A program made the position numbers and the translations under genes. A stretch of DNA of 9,592 nucleotides from an uncultured Saprospiraceae bacterium (GTDB taxonomy: Bacteria; Bacteroidota; Bacteroidia; Chitinophagales; Saprospiraceae): the NCBI GenBank assembly GCA_937930625.1, contig CALHBW010000343.1:1-9592 (forward strand), in the 5' to 3' direction. The notes beneath the pieces are model-generated. The model saw only the letters and a list, made by a program, of their open reading frames with translations, was not told the origin of the DNA and ran no database searches. Of this stretch, positions 6,180 to 9,592 are shown in pieces. Position 1 is the stretch's first letter. Every line of letters begins with the position of its first letter.

Positions 6180-6222
6180 CCCGAATTTTTGTAAATCCGT
6201 CCGAATTGATTGTCTGCCCAAG

Positions 6223-6255
6223 AAACCTATAAGGTTTTGAAAACCTTATAGGTTT
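6223..6255. repeat. Perfect 16-bp palindrome in the putative ndk leader
   Basis: The arms (6223-6238 and 6240-6255) match exactly around one G, with the core TTTTGAAAA and arms based on AACCTATAAGG. It shares its core and single-G spacer with the palindrome at 2743-2797. In the ndk leader it would form a strong stem 56 nt before the start codon, which could attenuate or stabilise the mRNA. Confidence 0.55.
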
Positions 6256-6270
6256 AGGCTCAAATTTGAA

Positions 6271-6302
6271 ACTATGGACTATCAACTACGGACTATCGAC
6301 TA
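6271..6302. repeat. Heptamer array upstream of the ndk start
   Basis: Units read ACTATGG, ACTATCA, ACTACGG, ACTATCG and ACTA, ending 8 nt before the ndk ATG. The array lacks a Shine-Dalgarno motif. Its translation in the ndk frame gives a spurious N-terminal extension. Confidence 0.65.
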
Positions 6303-6310
6303 AAAATAAT

Positions 6311-6730
6311 ATGGCTGGTAACAGAACATTGACCATGATTAAACCCGATGCCGTGAAAAACGGTCACATCGGTGCTATCCTTGCTCACATCAATAAGGGT
6401 GGTTTCCGCATTGTTGCGATGAAAATGACTCAATTGACCGTCGCTAAGGCGAAGGAATTTTACGCCGTACACAGCGAGCGTCCGTTTTACGGTGAGTTGG
6501 TGGAGTTTATGTCTTCAGGACCTATAGTAGCGGCAGTTTTGGAAAAAGATAATGCGGTAGAAGATTTCCGTAAATTGATTGGTGCGACCAATCCGGCAGA
6601 GGCTGAAGCAGGCACTATCCGCGCATTATACGCGACAAGTATCGGCGAAAATGCCGTTCACGGCTCTGATTCCGACGAAAATGCAGCTATCGAAGGTTCA
6701 TTTCACTTTGGAGGAACGGAGATGTTTTAA
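6311..6730 (+). CDS. ndk: Nucleoside-diphosphate kinase
   Basis: The 139-aa enzyme moves the gamma phosphate from ATP to other nucleoside diphosphates through a phospho-histidine. The active-site residues sit at their usual numbers: Lys11 (MIKPDAV), Tyr51, Arg87, Thr93 (GATNP), Arg104, Asn114 and His117 in NAVHGSDS. The length is typical for the family. An in-frame ATG at 6266 would add 15 residues (MKLWTINYGLSTKNN), but these are just the translation of a heptamer array, and the family starts with M-(x)-(N)RTLTMIKPDA. I therefore chose 6311. The gene has its own candidate promoter (TAnnTTTG at 6172-6179) and a leader of about 125 nt that contains a perfect palindrome and the heptamer array. 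Its TAA stop lies inside the first TTAATGG unit of the array that follows. Confidence 0.97.
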   Translation: MAGNRTLTMIKPDAVKNGHIGAILAHINKGGFRIVAMKMTQLTVAKAKEFYAVHSERPFYGELVEFMSSGPIVAAVLEKDNAVEDFRKLIGATNPAEAEAGTIRALYATSIGENAVHGSDSDENAAIEGSFHFGGTEMF

Positions 6731-6878
6731 TGGTTAATGGTTAATGGTTAATGGTTAATTTGTAGGACGCAAGTGAACGCATTTTTTCGCATTTAATTGG
6801 TTTTTAATTTATTAAAATTAAAAAATATTTTGCACACGTACTACAAGCAATTAACCATTAATCATTGACCATTAACCA
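6727..6878. repeat. Inverted heptamer arrays between convergent ndk and the FkbM gene
   Basis: Four perfect TTAATGG units and one partial (6727-6761) begin on the ndk stop codon, with the TAA inside unit one. On the other side four units (6851-6878, TTAACCA, TTAATCA, TTGACCA, TTAACCA) end at the FkbM-gene stop, whose TAA continues the same heptamer on the minus strand. A 10-bp hairpin, TTTTTAATTT / AAATTAAAAA (6801-6824), lies between. The whole could fold as a large stem and act as a bidirectional terminator. Confidence 0.7.
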
Positions 6879-7610
6879 TTATTTTAAAAAGAAAAAGTTT
6901 TGTGTCGTGTGTTTTTCGGGTAAATAGACTTGCATTTGCTCCTTGTGATACACGAAAATTTTGTAGCCGAGTTCGCGCATGAGGGTGAAGCAATGTTGGC
7001 GATTGTCGTTGTCCCATAGCTCGGCGTAGATGATGGGTTGGTCGCGTGCAATGAGGTCGCATCCGCCTTTTAGAACGAAATACTCGAAATTTTCTACATC
7101 AATTTTAATTCCTGAAATCGGCGCTTCTCCTTTCAACACCCCTAAATCATCCAATCTATAAATCGCTGATTTATAACGCTTTCCTTCATTAAATTCGGTC
7201 AAATCTTTGTGTACAACGTGGCTCAAGCCTTGCATCCTGACATTATTTACTTTGGGCAATACCATATCTACTTCGCCGTTTTCATCACCGAGCGCGTAGG
7301 GATACAATTGGATATTGGTACATTCGTAATGCTTGGTTATTTTTTGGAGTGTAATAAAATTAATCGGAATAGGCTCAAAGGAATGTACCTTGCCCTTGCG
7401 TACTTTTTGCGACATCAAAACCGTTGTAATACCGATATTACTGCCAATGTCGAGTACGTGGTCGTCCTCGTCGAGCATATCCAGAAATTGAAAAAAATCA
7501 CTTTCTTTTTTATCCCATTTAAAGGTCTTGATTTTGAAAATCGCAAATATGTATAAGTACTGCTCAAAGCCGAGCAATAAGTGTAAAATTCTTTTGATAA
7601 TGCTTTTCAT
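6879..7610 (-). CDS. FkbM-family SAM-dependent methyltransferase
   Basis: The 243-aa protein is predicted to methylate a hydroxyl on a glycan or small molecule using S-adenosylmethionine. SAM motif I is VLDIGSNIG (52-60) and motif II is SFEP (77-80). The FkbM-type block LYPYALGDENG (102-112) follows, then IKIDVENFEYFVLKGG (168-183), which matches the family IKIDVEGxExxVLKG with Asn in place of the usual Gly. The C-terminal part (IIYAELWD, 193-200) is also typical. An upstream in-frame ATG at 7646 would add 12 residues, but it lies inside the intergenic inverted repeat. A -7 element, TACATTTG, sits 6 nt before the 7610 ATG, so I chose 7610. The mRNA would be nearly leaderless. The divergent neighbour is a flippase, which suggests a role in surface polysaccharide. 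The acceptor is unknown. Confidence 0.9.
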   Translation of the reverse strand: MKSIIKRILHLLLGFEQYLYIFAIFKIKTFKWDKKESDFFQFLDMLDEDDHVLDIGSNIGITTVLMSQKVRKGKVHSFEPIPINFITLQKITKHYECTNIQLYPYALGDENGEVDMVLPKVNNVRMQGLSHVVHKDLTEFNEGKRYKSAIYRLDDLGVLKGEAPISGIKIDVENFEYFVLKGGCDLIARDQPIIYAELWDNDNRQHCFTLMRELGYKIFVYHKEQMQVYLPEKHTTQNFFFLK

Positions 7611-7615
7611 CACTG

Positions 7616-7623
7616 CAAATGTA
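7616..7623 (-). promoter_or_regulatory. Candidate -7 promoter element for the FkbM gene
   Basis: The minus strand reads TACATTTG, an exact TAnnTTTG match, followed by CAGTG and then the ATG at 7610. With the usual distance to the start site, transcription begins at or within a base or two of the ATG, so the mRNA would be leaderless or nearly so. No clear -33 box is visible. Confidence 0.45.
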
Positions 7624-7637
7624 GTGTAAATTCCAAA

Positions 7638-7723
7638 ATAGAACACGGATTTTGCGGATTACACGGATTCATGCGAATAAAAATCTGTGTAAATCTGCGT
7701 AATCCGTAAAATCTGTGTTCTAT
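7638..7723. repeat. Imperfect inverted repeat built of 9-nt units between divergent genes
   Basis: The left arm from 7638 and the right arm ending at 7723 match over 34 nt with five differences, all transitions. The left arm is a 9-nt array: CGGATTTTG, CGGATTACA, CGGATTCAT (7646-7672). The right arm shows the same period on the other strand. The right arm runs into the presumed flippase promoter region. Confidence 0.65.
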
Positions 7724-7728
7724 CTTTA
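7721..7728 (+). promoter_or_regulatory. Weak -7-like element for the flippase gene
   Basis: TATCTTTA differs from TAnnTTTG only at the last base and ends 8 nt before the flippase ATG. It overlaps the end of the inverted repeat. It would give a leaderless mRNA, mirroring the FkbM gene. Confidence 0.25.
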
Positions 7729-7736
7729 CGCCAACT

Positions 7737-9173
7737 ATGCAAGAAAAATTTTTCGGAAATCTACTGTTTTTGCTCTTTGTCAACTTGCTTGTCAAGCCGT
7801 TTTATATCTTCGGTATTGACCGGACGGTGCAGGTGACGGTGGGCGATGAGGTATATGGTTTGTATTTTGCTTTGTATAATGTGTCGGTGCTATTTTACAT
7901 TCTGCTCGACTTGGGCATGACCAATTATAATAACCGAACTATCGCACAAAATACTTCGCTTTTACGCGAGTATGTTCCGAATTTTTTATTGGTCAAATGT
8001 CTGTTGTCCATCGCGTATTTGGTGTTGATTTTTGTCCTTGCAATGGGCTGGCAGTACAATCAACTGGAATTGCGCTTGCTTCTGCCACTCGCTCTGAATC
8101 AAATACTTATCTCACTTATCTTTTACTTTAGGTCGAATATCTCGGCATTGCATTATTTCAAAGTTGACGGCTTGCTTTCTGTGCTTGACCGTGTGCTTGT
8201 TATTGTGATTTGTGGGGTTTTGCTTTGGGGTGGAGTGGTGAGTATTTTTCGGATAGAATATTTTATTTATGCACAAACATTTGCTTATGGAATAGCGGCT
8301 TTGGTCAGTTTTGCGGTAGTGGCGCGCTATGCGGCATTTCGCAATTTTGAGGTCAAATGGGAGACGATGCGACACATTATTCGGGAGAGTTTGCCTTTTG
8401 CTTTGCTCGTCTTATTAATGACGGTTTATAATCGTGTGGATAGTATTATGTTGGAGCGACTTTTGTCCGAAGGCGCGACACACGCGGGTGTGTATGCAAA
8501 GGCATTTCGCTTGTTGGATGCGGTGAATGTCTTTGGTTTGTTATTCGCGGGACTGTTGATGCCGATTTTTGCGCGGATGCTCAAAGAACAGCAAGCTGTG
8601 GAAGCCTTGAGCCGATTGAGTTTGGGCTTGATTTCGGTGATGTCGATGACGGTGGGCGTATGTTGCTATTTTTTTCAATCGGAATTAATGACTTTCATTT
8701 ATGGTGACGATACGGCTTACACTTCGACGGTATTTGGGTGGTTGATGTTTAGTTTTATGTTCATCGCTTGTGTGTATATATATGGTACGCTGATGATTGC
8801 AGATGCACGACTCCGACCTTTAAATATCATTGCAGCGAGTGGCTTGGTGCTGAATATTATTTTGAATTTCATCCTCATACCACGTTATCAGGCGATTGGA
8901 GCGACTATCGCAACGCTCGCAACACAATTCATCGTGGCAGCAGGACATATCATCGTCGCAAAACGGGCATTTAAATTGACTTTCCCCAATATATTCCTCA
9001 TTCGACTATTATCATTTTTTATAATTTTATTTTTATTAAATATTTCATTAAAACAAATTACAAATTATTGGATAATTAACTTCGGAATGATACTCTTCTT
9101 GTCGCTTGGCGCAGCTTTTTTAATTCGATTATTGAGATTGAATGAGCTGGTCAATTTATTGAAACCTTCTTAA
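7737..9173 (+). CDS. Oligosaccharide flippase, Wzx/MATE-like
   Basis: The 478-aa inner-membrane protein is predicted to export lipid-linked oligosaccharide (polysaccharide biosynthesis family, MOP superfamily). I estimate 12-14 membrane segments with very few charges between them. The N-terminal part has GxxxYGxYFALxN-type sequence (about 36-48) followed by DLGMTNYNNRTIAQ (58-71), a hallmark of Bacteroidota Wzx-like proteins. The middle helix YNRVDSIMLE (231-240), GVYAKAFRLLDA (251-262) and LNIILNFILIPRYQAIGAT (372-390) are further family signatures. The length is normal and the frame intact. The start is the first ATG, 8 nt after a weak -7-like TATCTTTA, so the transcript may be leaderless. 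The divergent FkbM methyltransferase shares the 126-bp upstream region. The substrate cannot be read from sequence. No wzy or sugar-nucleotide genes are in the window. Confidence 0.92.
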   Translation: MQEKFFGNLLFLLFVNLLVKPFYIFGIDRTVQVTVGDEVYGLYFALYNVSVLFYILLDLGMTNYNNRTIAQNTSLLREYVPNFLLVKCLLSIAYLVLIFVLAMGWQYNQLELRLLLPLALNQILISLIFYFRSNISALHYFKVDGLLSVLDRVLVIVICGVLLWGGVVSIFRIEYFIYAQTFAYGIAALVSFAVVARYAAFRNFEVKWETMRHIIRESLPFALLVLLMTVYNRVDSIMLERLLSEGATHAGVYAKAFRLLDAVNVFGLLFAGLLMPIFARMLKEQQAVEALSRLSLGLISVMSMTVGVCCYFFQSELMTFIYGDDTAYTSTVFGWLMFSFMFIACVYIYGTLMIADARLRPLNIIAASGLVLNIILNFILIPRYQAIGATIATLATQFIVAAGHIIVAKRAFKLTFPNIFLIRLLSFFIILFLLNISLKQITNYWIINFGMILFLSLGAAFLIRLLRLNELVNLLKPS

Positions 9174-9466
9174 GATGGCAAAGCCACTCCCAGTGTTTTA
9201 CGGCAATTGAACAATCAAAACATTAGACTTGACCTAAATATGCCCTTATTTTTCTTTTAAAGGAGAAAACGTAGAAACCAAATTAATGTATTTATAAACT
9301 ACTGTTTATTAATGTTTTTAATTAAAAAATTATTTAATAGACCTTTAATTTATAAAGAAACATTGGTTGGTTTACGTGGGTATAAACCCGTTGTTTTGTG
9401 ATTGTAAATAGGAAGTTAGTCATTAAATGAATACTAACAGACTCTAATTCAACAATATGTTCGCCA
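9174..9466. other. AT-rich non-coding stretch downstream of the flippase gene
   Basis: I find no coding region, promoter consensus or RNA gene here. The only structure is a 14-bp AT palindrome, TTTTTAATTAAAAA (9315-9328), and a small GGGT-ATAA-ACCC stem near 9380. A purine-rich AAAGGAGAAAA occurs near 9260, but no open frame follows it. Confidence 0.5.
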
Positions 9467-9592
9467 AATTGAAAATTGATAATTGAGAGTTGATAATTAA
9501 TTTATTTTTTATTTCATAAAAAACTTAAAATTAAATAATTACAAATTATAAAATTAAATTAGTTATCAATTATACATTCTCAATTCTCAATT
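9467..9592. repeat. Inverted heptamer arrays around a hairpin at the window end
   Basis: The left arm is a heptamer array, AATTGAA, AATTGAT, AATTGAG, AGTTGAT, AATTAAT (9467-9501). The right arm (9556-9592) is its imperfect reverse complement (about 30 of 37 nt match) with the same period. TTTTTTAT - TTC - ATAAAAAA (9505-9523) forms a hairpin inside. The right arm reaches the window edge, so its true end is not visible. Confidence 0.65.

Noticed and set aside
6266..6310. N-terminal extension of ndk from an upstream ATG
   Set aside because: The extra 15 residues are the translation of the heptamer array and have no place in the family; 6311 gives the standard Ndk start and residue numbering.
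7611..7646. Longer FkbM methyltransferase starting at 7646
   Set aside because: The added codons lie within the intergenic inverted repeat and over the -7 element; the 7610 ATG fits better.
9174..9466. Small gene after the AAAGGAGAAAA purine run
   Set aside because: No open frame of useful length with an ATG follows at a suitable distance.

Overview
This window looks like a chromosomal segment from a Bacteroidota bacterium. The evidence is a lipoprotein FKBP gene, a divergent ndk/nrnA pair, several exact matches to the Bacteroidota -7 promoter element TAnnTTTG, weak or absent Shine-Dalgarno sites, and AT-rich intergenic DNA full of inverted repeats. I cannot name the genus from sequence alone; a Saprospiria- or Chitinophagia-like organism would fit.

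There are seven protein genes. On the minus strand, from right to left, are nrnA (DHH/DHHA1 phosphoesterase, 4869-5885), a GT-C-like polytopic membrane protein (2801-4648), a family 2 glycosyltransferase of Alg5/DPM1 type (1671-2378) and an FKBP lipoprotein (106-1377). ndk (6311-6730, plus) diverges from nrnA. An FkbM-type methyltransferase (6879-7610, minus) converges on ndk. A Wzx/MATE-like flippase (7737-9173, plus) diverges from the methyltransferase. ndk, nrnA and the FKBP lipoprotein are housekeeping genes that I recall lying next to each other in many Bacteroidota. The other four genes suit surface-glycan assembly: a polyprenyl-phosphate sugar synthase, a membrane glycosyltransferase, a methyltransferase and a lipid-linked glycan exporter.

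The unusual part is the DNA between the genes. Almost every intergenic region carries a short-period tandem array with a unit of 7, 8 or 9 nt. The unit differs from locus to locus, and the array starts at or within a few bases of a stop or start codon. At four or five loci the array is present twice in inverted orientation, often around a small AT-rich hairpin: 26-100, 5889-6058, 6727-6878, 7638-7723 and 9467-9592. At ndk and the FkbM gene the stop codon itself lies inside the first unit, and at the GT2 gene the last codons are written in array sequence.

Other intergenic repeats include two MITE-like elements of about 170-180 bp with about 36-bp terminal inverted repeats (1438-1617 and 2435-2601), three near-perfect long palindromes (2743-2797, 4714-4753, 6223-6255) and a small GTCATTCCGCG-type hairpin (4779-4799). 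Exact TAnnTTTG motifs upstream of nrnA, ndk, the FkbM gene and the GT-C gene give plausible promoters; the one for the FkbM gene implies a leaderless or nearly leaderless mRNA. I saw no rRNA, tRNA, CRISPR array or transposase gene.
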